Below, one piece after another: positions 1-6,069 of a stretch of DNA of 6,699 nucleotides; positions within the stretch are counted from its first letter, which is position 1, and each line of letters begins with the position of its first letter. The notes beneath the pieces were generated by a model. It was given only the letters and a program-made list of their open reading frames with translations, made no database searches and was not told where the DNA came from. Source of the DNA: Bacteroidales bacterium UBA1756 (GTDB lineage Bacteria; Bacteroidota; Bacteroidia; Bacteroidales; WCHB1-69); assembly GCA_002314795.1 (NCBI GenBank), contig DCHI01000075.1, positions 2,060 through 8,758 on the forward strand, given 5' to 3'. Both the position numbers and the translations under genes were made by a program.

Positions 1-608
1 CACTGAATTCCAAAGTATTGCAAATCATTTTCCCAAAAAGGAACAACCGTATCGGGAAGTGCTCCGGACGCATCCTCCATAAAAATGGCATCCGGATTGG
101 ACGCTAATGCCAACGTCCAAAGCCCAGCAGAGTCCCTTACTACTTTTATATAATGGGCAACACCGTTTGCAATGGACGTTCTTCCTCTAAAAATAGAATA
201 TTGAGTACTGCTGTCCTTGTAAAACAGTTCCATCACATCGTTTCCTCCCGCCTCACCCAACTGCAAGTAATAACCCTGCAAGGAATCTTTAAAGAGATTC
301 GATTCATTAGAAATCAAATAGATACGGGCATAATTGTTTGCCGATGGGGAAAGCGAAAGTTTGACGTAAAAGTCCCATTCCCGTTCCAACGGCGCATTAT
401 GCACTGGCAAACGTAACTGCGCCCGTCCCGTTTCGTTGCCGTTGAGTTGCAACTGCTGGAATGCGTTAATAAAGAATTGGGAGGTGTCTCCTTCCCACTT
501 GGGGTTTTCGGAGAAATTGTCATCCGAAAAATCATCTGAAATCTGTCCGTTAAGAGCGAACGTTATCAGATACAAAATACAGAAAATCAGCAACTTAAAA
601 TGCCTCAT
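1..608 (-). CDS. Secreted protein, N-terminal part (lamin-tail-associated Bacteroidetes type), truncated by window edge
   Basis: The reading frame opens with ATG at 608 and stays open for 202 codons to the left edge, so the C-terminus is missing. Residues 1-22 form a signal peptide: MRH, then a hydrophobic stretch rich in L, I, F and A, ending near NGQ. The mature part starts ISDDFSDDNFSENPKW, followed by QLQLNG, EWDFYVKLSLSPSANNYARIYLIS and YYLQLGEAGGNDVMELF. From memory, this pattern (DDFSDG-F..NP.W.GD, then a beta-rich LamG-like region) is the N-terminal region of large exported Bacteroidetes proteins that often carry a lamin tail domain and a T9SS sorting domain further on. Those parts lie outside the window, so the full architecture is inferred. 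It is transcribed divergently from asd, from a -7 box at 651-658. The protein is probably secreted or surface attached; no enzymatic motif is visible. Confidence 0.7.
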   Translation of the reverse strand, partial: MRHFKLLIFCILYLITFALNGQISDDFSDDNFSENPKWEGDTSQFFINAFQQLQLNGNETGRAQLRLPVHNAPLEREWDFYVKLSLSPSANNYARIYLISNESNLFKDSLQGYYLQLGEAGGNDVMELFYKDSSTQYSIFRGRTSIANGVAHYIKVVRDSAGLWTLALASNPDAIFMEDASGALPDTVVPFWENDLQYFGIQ

Positions 609-650
609 AGTTTTGTTTGTTTTTTAATAAAAATCAGCGAACCGATGGCG

Positions 651-658
651 CAAATTTA
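651..658 (-). promoter_or_regulatory. Bacteroidetes -7 promoter box for the secreted protein gene (1-608)
   Basis: Read on the minus strand this is TAAATTTG, an exact match to the TAnnTTTG -7 element. It lies 42 bases upstream of the ATG at 608. A possible -33 TTG is at 682-680, with a spacer of 21 bases, slightly longer than usual. It sits one base from the oppositely oriented -7 box of asd. Confidence 0.55.
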
Positions 659-659
659 C

Positions 660-667
660 TATCTTTG
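660..667 (+). promoter_or_regulatory. Bacteroidetes -7 promoter box for asd
   Basis: TATCTTTG matches TAnnTTTG exactly and is followed by GCACCCC, a common downstream context in this phylum. The start codon of asd is 50 bases further on, behind an A/T-rich leader with no Shine-Dalgarno sequence. No TTG is visible at the expected -33 distance (about 637-641), so activity may rely on the -7 element or an activator. Confidence 0.6.
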
Positions 668-717
668 CACCCCCAATTTCAAGGGGTATTAACTTTTATT
701 AACAAAAATATAAGAAT

Positions 718-1707
718 ATGAAAATTGCATTGGTCGGAGCGACCGGATTAGTTGGAAGCGTGATGCGCAAAGTATTGGAAGAGAGGGGTTTTCAGAACTG
801 CGATTTTATTCCAGCGGCATCGGAACGGTCTGTTGGAAAAGAAGTTACATTTGCCGGACGCAGCTACAAGGTCGTGTCGGTAGCAGATGCCATTGCACAA
901 AAACCGGAGTTCGCCATCTTTTCAGCCGGCAGTTCCGCTTCGCTGCTGTACGCCCCACAATTTGCCGAAGCAGGAACCACCGTCATTGACAACTCGTCCG
1001 CTTGGCGCAGTTACGAACACATTCCGTTGGTCGTTCCCGAAATTAACATTGATGCCGTCTCTCCCGCGGACCGTATCATCGCAAACCCAAACTGTTCCAC
1101 CATACAAATGGTGCTTGCTTTGGCGCCATTGCATTGGAAATACAAAATTCGTCGATTGGTAATATCTACCTATCAGTCAGTTACGGGAACGGGGATGAAA
1201 GCTGTGACGCAGCTCAATTCCGAACGTGCCGGTCAAACTTGCGAGAAAGTCTATCCGTATGAAATCGATTTGAACGTGTTGCCTCACGGCGGTTCGTTCG
1301 AAGCCAACGGATACACTTCCGAAGAGATGAAATTGGTGAATGAAACACGTAAAATACTTTCCGACAACAGTATAAAGGTAACAGCGACCGTCGTGCGCGT
1401 GCCTGTTTTCGGCGGGCACTCCGAAGCCGTCAACGTAGAATTTGAAAACGAGTTCGACCTCAACGAAGTCCGTCACCTACTCCAAGATATGCCTGGAATC
1501 ACGCTGCAAGACAATCCGGAAAGCAACTGCTACCCGATGCCTCGTTTTGCAAAAGATAAGGATGATGTATTTGTAGGCCGTCTCCGTCGTGACGAGTCAC
1601 AACCTAAAACTTTGAATATGTGGGTGGTAGCTGACAACCTCAGAAAAGGAGCAGCCACCAATGCCATTCAGATTATGCAAAAACTGATTGAAAAACGCGG
1701 CTTATAA
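718..1707 (+). CDS. asd: Aspartate-semialdehyde dehydrogenase
   Basis: The enzyme reduces L-aspartyl-4-phosphate to L-aspartate-4-semialdehyde with NADPH in the cytoplasm. This is the branch-point step towards lysine/diaminopimelate, threonine, methionine and isoleucine. The 329 residues match the usual family length. The nucleotide-binding GATGLVG motif is at residues 7-13. The catalytic cysteine is C126 in NPNCSTIQ, with DNSSAWR at 91-97 before it. YQSVTGTG is at 152-159, EEMK at 202-205, and the catalytic histidine is H234 in RVPVFGGHSEAV. These are the residues of the Gram-positive/Bacteroidetes-type Asd subfamily, and none is missing. The ATG at 718 gives the glycine-rich loop its normal N-terminal spacing. 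The gene appears monocistronic: a -7 box is at 660-667, and a terminator at 1741-1785 lies inside the convergent neighbour, whose stop codon overlaps the asd stop by six bases. Confidence 0.97.
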   Translation: MKIALVGATGLVGSVMRKVLEERGFQNCDFIPAASERSVGKEVTFAGRSYKVVSVADAIAQKPEFAIFSAGSSASLLYAPQFAEAGTTVIDNSSAWRSYEHIPLVVPEINIDAVSPADRIIANPNCSTIQMVLALAPLHWKYKIRRLVISTYQSVTGTGMKAVTQLNSERAGQTCEKVYPYEIDLNVLPHGGSFEANGYTSEEMKLVNETRKILSDNSIKVTATVVRVPVFGGHSEAVNVEFENEFDLNEVRHLLQDMPGITLQDNPESNCYPMPRFAKDKDDVFVGRLRRDESQPKTLNMWVVADNLRKGAATNAIQIMQKLIEKRGL

Positions 1708-2079
1708 CGTCGCCATAGAAATTTTCCAAGAATCGTCAATAAAAAGGAGGGTGTAAGTTTTTTCAATCTTAGACCCTTCTTTTTTGCATACATAACTAAT
1801 TGTTACGTGTGCTTCCGTCTCACTGACATATTCCTGATTTTCAATAACAATGTCCAAAAGTCCACCCATTTGGTCGATGTCGGATTTCATTCTTTCGACA
1901 TAATAGGTGATATCATTGGAAGGAGAAACGGTAAAAGAAGCTTTCAGAGCATCGCCGTAGGCCACGTAGTATCCAAACTGACGGGCGAAACTTGATGGTT
2001 CCGGATTTTCAGCAAATGCTTGAGAGACAGGGAACAAGGATACCATAAAAAGGGCGAAAGCAAAAATGACTTTTTTCAT
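1702..2079 (-). CDS. Small secreted NTF2-like protein (DUF4878-like), function unknown
   Basis: This is a 125-residue protein. Residues 1-23 form a signal peptide (MKK, hydrophobic core FAFALFMVSLF, cleavage probably after AFA). No lipobox cysteine is present, so it is predicted to be periplasmic rather than a lipoprotein. The mature part begins PSSFARQFGYYVAYGDALKA, continues with alternating beta strands and ends FIDDSWKISMATL. A helix followed by a final W-K-I strand fits the NTF2-like fold of DUF4878-type proteins; this assignment is from pattern memory only. A single cysteine is present (YVCKKEG). It lies 46 bases downstream of lgt on the same strand with its own -7 box at 2100-2107. Its 3' end overlaps the asd stop codon and contains the asd terminator hairpin. 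The role is unknown. Confidence 0.8.
   Translation of the reverse strand: MKKVIFAFALFMVSLFPVSQAFAENPEPSSFARQFGYYVAYGDALKASFTVSPSNDITYYVERMKSDIDQMGGLLDIVIENQEYVSETEAHVTISYVCKKEGSKIEKTYTLLFIDDSWKISMATL
1741..1785 (+). terminator. Rho-independent terminator of asd, inside the 3' coding end of the convergent gene
   Basis: The left arm at 1741-1757 (AAAAAGGAGGGTGTAAG) pairs with the right arm at 1768-1784 (CTTAGACCCTTCTTTTT). There is one G-T wobble pair and one G/G mismatch, a 10-base loop, and a run of T at the 3' side. It starts 33 bases after the asd stop. The arms fall within codons of the convergent gene (1702-2079). Read on the minus strand it is also a hairpin followed by TTTTTA, so it could act in both directions unless translated by ribosomes. 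Confidence 0.7.
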
Positions 2080-2099
2080 AATGGAAAATTTTTGGGGTG

Positions 2100-2107
2100 C
2101 AAAAATA
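2100..2107 (-). promoter_or_regulatory. -7 promoter box for the small secreted protein gene (1702-2079)
   Basis: The minus strand reads TATTTTTG followed by CACCCC, an exact TAnnTTTG match in the same sequence context as the asd box. It is 20 bases upstream of the ATG at 2079, so the leader would be very short. No TTG is visible at -33. It sits between lgt and this gene and suggests independent transcription. Confidence 0.5.
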
Positions 2108-2125
2108 CACGTTTTTTCTTGAGAA

Positions 2126-3010
2126 TTATTTCTTTTCCTCTTTTTGTGCCGGGAAAACGGGAATCTTATCTTTCTTTACAAATGAATAAACCAAGAAACC
2201 GATACCGATGAGCACCAACGGGATGCTCAGTTTCTGTCCGATGTTCAACAACATCGTGGCCTCTTTTGCTACCTGGTCAGCTTTTAAAAATTCGATAAAG
2301 AAACGAGCCGTAAAGACCACAATCAGGAAGATTCCAGCCGTGCGTCCGGGAGCGATTTTCCCTTTTGAAAATTTGAAGTAATAGACGACAAGTCCCACAT
2401 ACAAAAGGAAATAGACGATGGACTCATACAACTGCGACGGGTGACGGAATGTTCCTGCGATGGAAGAGCCATCGGAGTCGTAACCGCCATAAATGAAATT
2501 GAAAGCCCACGGAACGTTCGTCACACAGCCGATGATTTCGTGATTCATCAAGTTGCCGAGCCGTACGAACGCGGCGGCAATCGGAATCGCGATGGTCAGA
2601 CGGTCGATCAGCCAGCAGAAGTTGAGTTTACGTGAATAGGCGAAATAGACGAGCCAAAGGATGATGGCAATGGCGCCTCCGTGACTGGCAAGCCCTTGAT
2701 AACCGATAAAGTGCCAGTCCTCATCCACGGGAAGGAGAACCTGCAACGGATGTGCAACCAAATATTCGGGCTCGTAAAAAAGAAAGTGACCGAGACGAAG
2801 TCCCACAATGCACCAAACGATGGTCCAGATAGAAAAAGTATCCAACGTTTTTTGCGGTACGTTTTCTTTTGCAAATATCTTCTGCAAAGTAAGATACGCT
2901 AAAACAAAGCCTAAGGCGAGCAAAATTCCGTACCAACGGATTTCCAAACTTCCGAGTGTGATGGCAACCGGATCAACGGTCCAAGTGATGAAAGCGAAAA
3001 GCTGATTCAT
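2126..3010 (-). CDS. lgt: Prolipoprotein diacylglyceryl transferase
   Basis: This inner-membrane enzyme transfers the diacylglyceryl group of phosphatidylglycerol to the lipobox cysteine of prolipoproteins, the first step of lipoprotein maturation. The 294 residues fit the family, and about seven hydrophobic segments are visible. Conserved blocks in order are RWYGILLALGF (25-35), the HGG motif at 110-112 in GLASHGGAIAI (H110 matching H103 of E. coli), the Lgt signature VRLGNLMNHEIIG (149-161, R150 matching R143), RHPSQLYE (189-196), and ARFFIEFLKADQ (235-246, R236 matching R239). The tyrosine that is Y235 in E. coli falls at V232 here. The C-terminus is a charged tail ending KEEKK. The start at 3010 places the first conserved block normally and follows a -7 box at 3041-3048. 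The upstream co-oriented gene ends 63 bases away. Confidence 0.95.
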   Translation of the reverse strand: MNQLFAFITWTVDPVAITLGSLEIRWYGILLALGFVLAYLTLQKIFAKENVPQKTLDTFSIWTIVWCIVGLRLGHFLFYEPEYLVAHPLQVLLPVDEDWHFIGYQGLASHGGAIAIILWLVYFAYSRKLNFCWLIDRLTIAIPIAAAFVRLGNLMNHEIIGCVTNVPWAFNFIYGGYDSDGSSIAGTFRHPSQLYESIVYFLLYVGLVVYYFKFSKGKIAPGRTAGIFLIVVFTARFFIEFLKADQVAKEATMLLNIGQKLSIPLVLIGIGFLVYSFVKKDKIPVFPAQKEEKK

Positions 3011-3040
3011 ATTGTTCTATTATGTACTAAAAAACGGGCG

Positions 3041-3048
3041 CAAAAGTA
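3041..3048 (-). promoter_or_regulatory. -7 promoter box for lgt
   Basis: The minus strand reads TACTTTTG followed by CGCCC, an exact TAnnTTTG match located 30 bases upstream of the lgt ATG at 3010 and within the 63-base gap after the preceding gene. No convincing -33 TTG is seen. Confidence 0.5.
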
Positions 3049-3073
3049 CGATAAAAATTCACGTTTATTTCTT

Positions 3074-3712
3074 TTAAAAAAATTTCAATTTATCCTTTTC
3101 AAAAGGATCGATGGAAAACAGGTCGTTTTTGGCGCGAATGACCATAATTCCTTTTTCCTTCGCTAATTCCAGGGCCTCCTTCGTGTAATTGATGGCGGCA
3201 ACAGCCACGTGGATTTTCATATCAGCATATTTGGGAAATACTTTTTTGAAATTCTGCATCTGTTTCAAAAAATGGTTGATCTTCGTTTTGGTGCAGTAAG
3301 TCTTAACTTCCACCGCAATCGCTTCAACCGTATCCATATAGAACAAATCAATTTCCATATTCAGGTTCAAAGCAGGATTTGCCCCTTCCATTCTACGGCA
3401 ACACTGAGTAATATCAAAACCTGACTTCCGCAGGAGTTTGAATGCCGATGGCTCCATTAGTCCTTCAACGATATGCCCCGTCTGCGAAAAAAATTGCTCG
3501 GACAAATTAGCGAGTTTGCGATCAGTTTCTTTTCGAGACTGTGATATCAGCCGTTCGGTCTCTTTATGGAATGCTTCCATTCGGGCTGCCGATTCTTTCA
3601 TTTGCAGGCCTGTCTCTTTTATCTGTTCAGAAACGGAGTCTATAAACGCACCCAATCTGTCCCAATCTACAGGAAGGTATGTTTTTTGTGGGGTGTTTTC
3701 CAACTTGTCCAT
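3074..3712 (-). CDS. Coiled-coil protein with PD-(D/E)XK nuclease-like domain (DUF3782-like)
   Basis: This 212-residue protein has no signal peptide and is predicted cytoplasmic. Residues about 20-75 are highly charged and helical, with heptad-like spacing (EQIKETGLQMKESAARMEAFHKETERL split over two turns), which suggests a coiled coil. A helix with E83 and E87 follows. The nuclease-type core is EIDLFYMDTVEAIAVEVKTY (120-139): D122, then E135 and K137 in E-V-K, which is the D...ExK signature of the PD-(D/E)XK superfamily. A C-terminal strand/helix block (HVAVAAINYTKEALELAKEKGIMVI) completes a restriction-endonuclease-like fold. From memory this arrangement matches bacterial DUF3782-type proteins; their substrate is not established. 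All core catalytic residues are present, so it may be active on nucleic acid, but no methyltransferase or toxin/antitoxin partner is next to it. A -33/-7 promoter lies at 3774-3803. Confidence 0.82.
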   Translation of the reverse strand: MDKLENTPQKTYLPVDWDRLGAFIDSVSEQIKETGLQMKESAARMEAFHKETERLISQSRKETDRKLANLSEQFFSQTGHIVEGLMEPSAFKLLRKSGFDITQCCRRMEGANPALNLNMEIDLFYMDTVEAIAVEVKTYCTKTKINHFLKQMQNFKKVFPKYADMKIHVAVAAINYTKEALELAKEKGIMVIRAKNDLFSIDPFEKDKLKFF

Positions 3713-3773
3713 TATATAATAGATGTTAATTTGTGGATGATACGCTTGTTTTACTTTTCAAGAATGACGGCTG

Positions 3774-3803
3774 CAAAGGTAATACATTATTTATTAAAAC
3801 AAA
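3774..3803 (-). promoter_or_regulatory. -33/-7 promoter for the PD-(D/E)XK gene (3074-3712)
   Basis: On the minus strand the -33 TTTG is at 3803-3800 and the -7 TACCTTTG at 3781-3774, separated by 18 bases, close to the Bacteroidetes consensus spacing of about 19. It is followed by CAGCC. It implies a leader of roughly 55 bases before the ATG at 3712. This is the most complete promoter in the window. Confidence 0.6.
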
Positions 3804-3936
3804 GTATTAACAATAATTTTTTTTAAAAAATATTTCTCAAAAAAGGAATGTGACGTATAACAATAATGAGGATGAAATTCCGTTTAAACGAGTTGCAAAA
3901 TACAGTTTGACAAAACCTTTTGAAATAATCTAAACA

Positions 3937-5163
3937 ATGTCAGAATCTAAAATTTTCACCCCAGTTACTTTCGGACCGGTCACGTTACGCAATCGCACCA
4001 TACGTTCCGCCGCATTTGAAAATATGTGTTACGGGAACAAGCCGTCACAGGACCTTTACAACTATCATACGGCCGTTGCCAAAGGCGGTATCGGTATGAC
4101 CACGATTGCATACGCTGCCGTCAATCGTAGCGGCGTCTCTTTCGACGGACAGCTTTGGATGCGCGAAGAAATCATCCCTGATTTGAAGAAACTTACGGAT
4201 GCCATCCACGCGGAAGGGGCAAAGGCCTCCATCCAGTTGGGACATTGCGGCAATATGACGCACCGCAGCACTTGTGGCCAAATGCCGGTTGGTGCTTCCG
4301 GTGGCTTCAATCTCTATTCGCCCACCTTCGTCCGCAAACTCACCGAGCAAGAAATTTACGGTCTCGTCAAGGATTTCGGGACCGCTGTCAATTTGGCACG
4401 CAAAGCGGGTTTTGATGCAGTGGAAATCCACGCAGGTCACGGCTACCTCATCAGCCAGTTCCTGTCGCCTTATACCAATCACCGCCGCGACAAATTCGGT
4501 GGCACGCTCGACCAAAGAATGACGTTTATGAGATTGGTTATCAATGAAGTGATGAAAGCCGCGGGTGATGATATGGCCGTTTTTGTCAAAACGAATATGT
4601 ACGATGGTTTCAAAGGCGGGCTTGGCATTGACGAATGCATTGAAGTGGCGAAGGAGTTGGAACGTTTGGGAGTTCACGCATTGGTACTCACCGCCGGCTT
4701 TGTCAGTCGTGCTCCGATGGCCGTGATGCGCGGCTGTATGCCGTACAAGGCCCTTACCCATTATATGGATCCTAAAAAATTCTGGTGGCTCAAAATAGGA
4801 GTCCGGATGTTCGGTTGGCTGATGATTCCGGAAGTTCCGTTCAAGGAGGCCTATTTCTTGGAAGATGCTAAAAAATTCCGTGCTGCTTTAAAACTTCCTT
4901 TGGTGTATGTAGGCGGCTTGGTTTCTAAAACGAAAATGGAAGAGGTTCTTGACGCGGGTTTTGACGGATTGCAGATGGCTCGTGCGTTGGTACACGATAC
5001 CGATTTCGTCAACAAGTTGGCGGCGGGCGAGGAACGCAGCGGCTGCAAACACTCCAACTACTGCATCGGCCGTATGTACACCTTGGAGATGAAATGCCAC
5101 CATTGCGTCAACAATCTTCCTAAGAAATTACAGAAGGAGATTGACAAGCTGGAGGCGCGGTAG
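3937..5163 (+). CDS. NADH:flavin oxidoreductase, Old Yellow Enzyme family (single-domain)
   Basis: This 408-residue FMN-dependent TIM-barrel reductase is related to the N-terminal domain of 2,4-dienoyl-CoA reductase. N-terminal FTPVTFGPVTLRNR (7-20) is the usual first strand. IQLGHCGN (99-106) carries the flavin-contacting Q100. EIHAGHGYLISQFLSP (163-178) has the substrate-binding histidines H165 and H168, followed by N181, R184 and FGG. VYVGGLVS (323-330) and MARALVHD (347-354) form the FMN phosphate site. Near the C-terminus, C370, C376, C387 and C390 lie in a cluster that resembles the iron-sulfur motif of this group, but the second position is S373. About 50 residues between 268 and 318 (WWLKIGVRMFGWLMIP and around) form a hydrophobic, aromatic-rich insertion. 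The physiological substrate cannot be told. The gene is monocistronic, divergent from the PD-(D/E)XK gene, and ends in a terminator at 5211-5240. Confidence 0.93.
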   Translation: MSESKIFTPVTFGPVTLRNRTIRSAAFENMCYGNKPSQDLYNYHTAVAKGGIGMTTIAYAAVNRSGVSFDGQLWMREEIIPDLKKLTDAIHAEGAKASIQLGHCGNMTHRSTCGQMPVGASGGFNLYSPTFVRKLTEQEIYGLVKDFGTAVNLARKAGFDAVEIHAGHGYLISQFLSPYTNHRRDKFGGTLDQRMTFMRLVINEVMKAAGDDMAVFVKTNMYDGFKGGLGIDECIEVAKELERLGVHALVLTAGFVSRAPMAVMRGCMPYKALTHYMDPKKFWWLKIGVRMFGWLMIPEVPFKEAYFLEDAKKFRAALKLPLVYVGGLVSKTKMEEVLDAGFDGLQMARALVHDTDFVNKLAAGEERSGCKHSNYCIGRMYTLEMKCHHCVNNLPKKLQKEIDKLEAR

Positions 5164-5167
5164 GAAT

Positions 5168-5204
5168 GTTCGCGGTAGCGAACTCAAATGCGAACGCAGT
5201 GAGC
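5168..5204 (+). repeat. Dispersed repeat copy 1 (hairpin plus 15-base core)
   Basis: The left half is a perfect hairpin, GTTCGC-GGTA-GCGAAC (5168-5183). It is joined by TCAAAT to the core GCGAACGCAGTGAGC (5190-5204). The whole 37-base unit recurs at 6619-6655 with only four differences, all transitions. The core is an exact reverse complement of 6070-6084 and 6098-6112. It starts five bases after the flavin oxidoreductase stop codon and ends just before the terminator hairpin. Confidence 0.85.
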
Positions 5205-5210
5205 AAAAAT

Positions 5211-5240
5211 AAAAAAGGCGACCTTTTGGCCGCCTTTTTC
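5211..5240. terminator. Bidirectional rho-independent terminator between convergent genes
   Basis: The hairpin AAAAAGGCGACC-TTTT-GGCCGCCTTTTT (left arm from 5212, loop 5224-5227) has a single A/C mismatch. It has a T run on both strands (TTTTT at 5235-5239, and A5211-A5216 read as T on the minus strand). It lies 48 bases after the flavin oxidoreductase stop and 29 bases from the T9SS gene stop, so it can serve both. Confidence 0.85.
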
Positions 5241-5267
5241 ATTTCAGGGCTTTAAAGTGAGTTGTAA

Positions 5268-5972
5268 TTATCTAACTACGCTAACTTTCTTGGTTATAAC
5301 ATTGTTTCCATTAGCGATACGGACGATGTACATACCTTTTGCAAAATTGGAAGCGTCGATGGTTTGGTTAGCGGAAGCGCTTTCAATGGTGGTAATCATA
5401 CGACCGTTGATGTCGAAAACGGAAATCTGAGCGTTTTCAGCATTTTCAACGTTGATAACGTCATTTGCAGGATTCGGGTAGATGTTGACTTCGCCAGCGA
5501 CTACGTCGTTAACACCAACGGTACCGCGAGTAATGGTGATACAAGCTTGGTTGTTAGTAGAAACGGGGTCGGTAGCAGCGCCAACGATACGAACTTCATA
5601 GCAGAAATTGAATGTTCCTTCAATTCCGTAATCGGTCATTTCTTGTGCAGTGAAGAGTGGCTCTTGTCCACTAATGGCAGCAGATGCGCCAGCGGTAAAG
5701 GTTTGAAGTTGACTTCCCATAATGTAACTGGAGCCCAATAATTGTCCCTCGATTGTAATATCAAACATAATGGAGTCAGTGTTTGCTGGAACATCGGGGC
5801 CATTGTTTGTAAGAACGAATGCCGGATTCAGGTCATCATTCATTCCCAAGTTGAGTTCGGTAATCTGTTGTTGTTCTTCATCAACAAATCCATCAATTGC
5901 GTAATCAACAGTTTGTGCATTCAAAGCGACTACTGCAGTCATTGCTGCAAAAAAGGTAAAAATTTTCTTCAT
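5268..5972 (-). CDS. Small secreted protein with type IX secretion (Por) C-terminal sorting domain
   Basis: This 234-residue protein has a clear signal peptide at 1-20 (MKKIFTFFAAMTAVVALNAQ). Residues 21-155 form a beta-rich region with no recognised domain; it contains two cysteines, C124 and C144, that could form a disulfide in FCYEVRIV...NQACITI. This middle part looks like a short CARDB/Ig-like adhesion-type module (LVLTNNGPDVPANTDSIMFDI type text), a weak guess. Residues 162-234 are a T9SS type A sorting domain: VNIYPNPANDVINV, then ISVFDINGRMI, then FAKGMYIVRIANG and a basic C-terminal end KKVSVVR. Such domains direct export across the outer membrane and attachment to the surface. No catalytic domain is seen. 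The gene has its own -7 box and shares a bidirectional terminator with the flavin oxidoreductase gene. Confidence 0.93.
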   Translation of the reverse strand: MKKIFTFFAAMTAVVALNAQTVDYAIDGFVDEEQQQITELNLGMNDDLNPAFVLTNNGPDVPANTDSIMFDITIEGQLLGSSYIMGSQLQTFTAGASAAISGQEPLFTAQEMTDYGIEGTFNFCYEVRIVGAATDPVSTNNQACITITRGTVGVNDVVAGEVNIYPNPANDVINVENAENAQISVFDINGRMITTIESASANQTIDASNFAKGMYIVRIANGNNVITKKVSVVR

Positions 5973-6012
5973 AATAAATTGGTTTTAGTTAAACATAAAA
6001 TTTTACGAGCGG

Positions 6013-6020
6013 CAAAAATA
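6013..6020 (-). promoter_or_regulatory. -7 promoter box for the T9SS cargo gene (5268-5972)
   Basis: The minus strand reads TATTTTTG followed by CCGC, an exact TAnnTTTG match 40 bases upstream of the ATG at 5972. No -33 TTG is visible. The tandem repeat array begins 49 bases further upstream. Confidence 0.5.
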
Positions 6021-6069
6021 CGAAAAAAGATTCGGAAATTGTTCGCTTGCGATTATTTTTTTTATTTGG

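Noticed and set aside
153..627. Plus-strand open frames of 63-87 codons and a minus-strand frame in the first 630 bases
   Set aside because: The minus frame from 608 to the left edge is continuous and has a signal peptide and family pattern; the others are shadows in other frames.
3901..3909. TACAGTTTG as a -7 box for the flavin oxidoreductase gene
   Set aside because: It has one base too many to match TAnnTTTG and no -33 element at the right distance; the true promoter in 3782-3936 could not be identified.
4045..4761. Long open frame on the minus strand (238 codons) opposite the flavin oxidoreductase gene
   Set aside because: It lies wholly inside a gene with strong family motifs, has no recognisable domain and no promoter, and its composition is what the antisense of a GC-biased third position gives.
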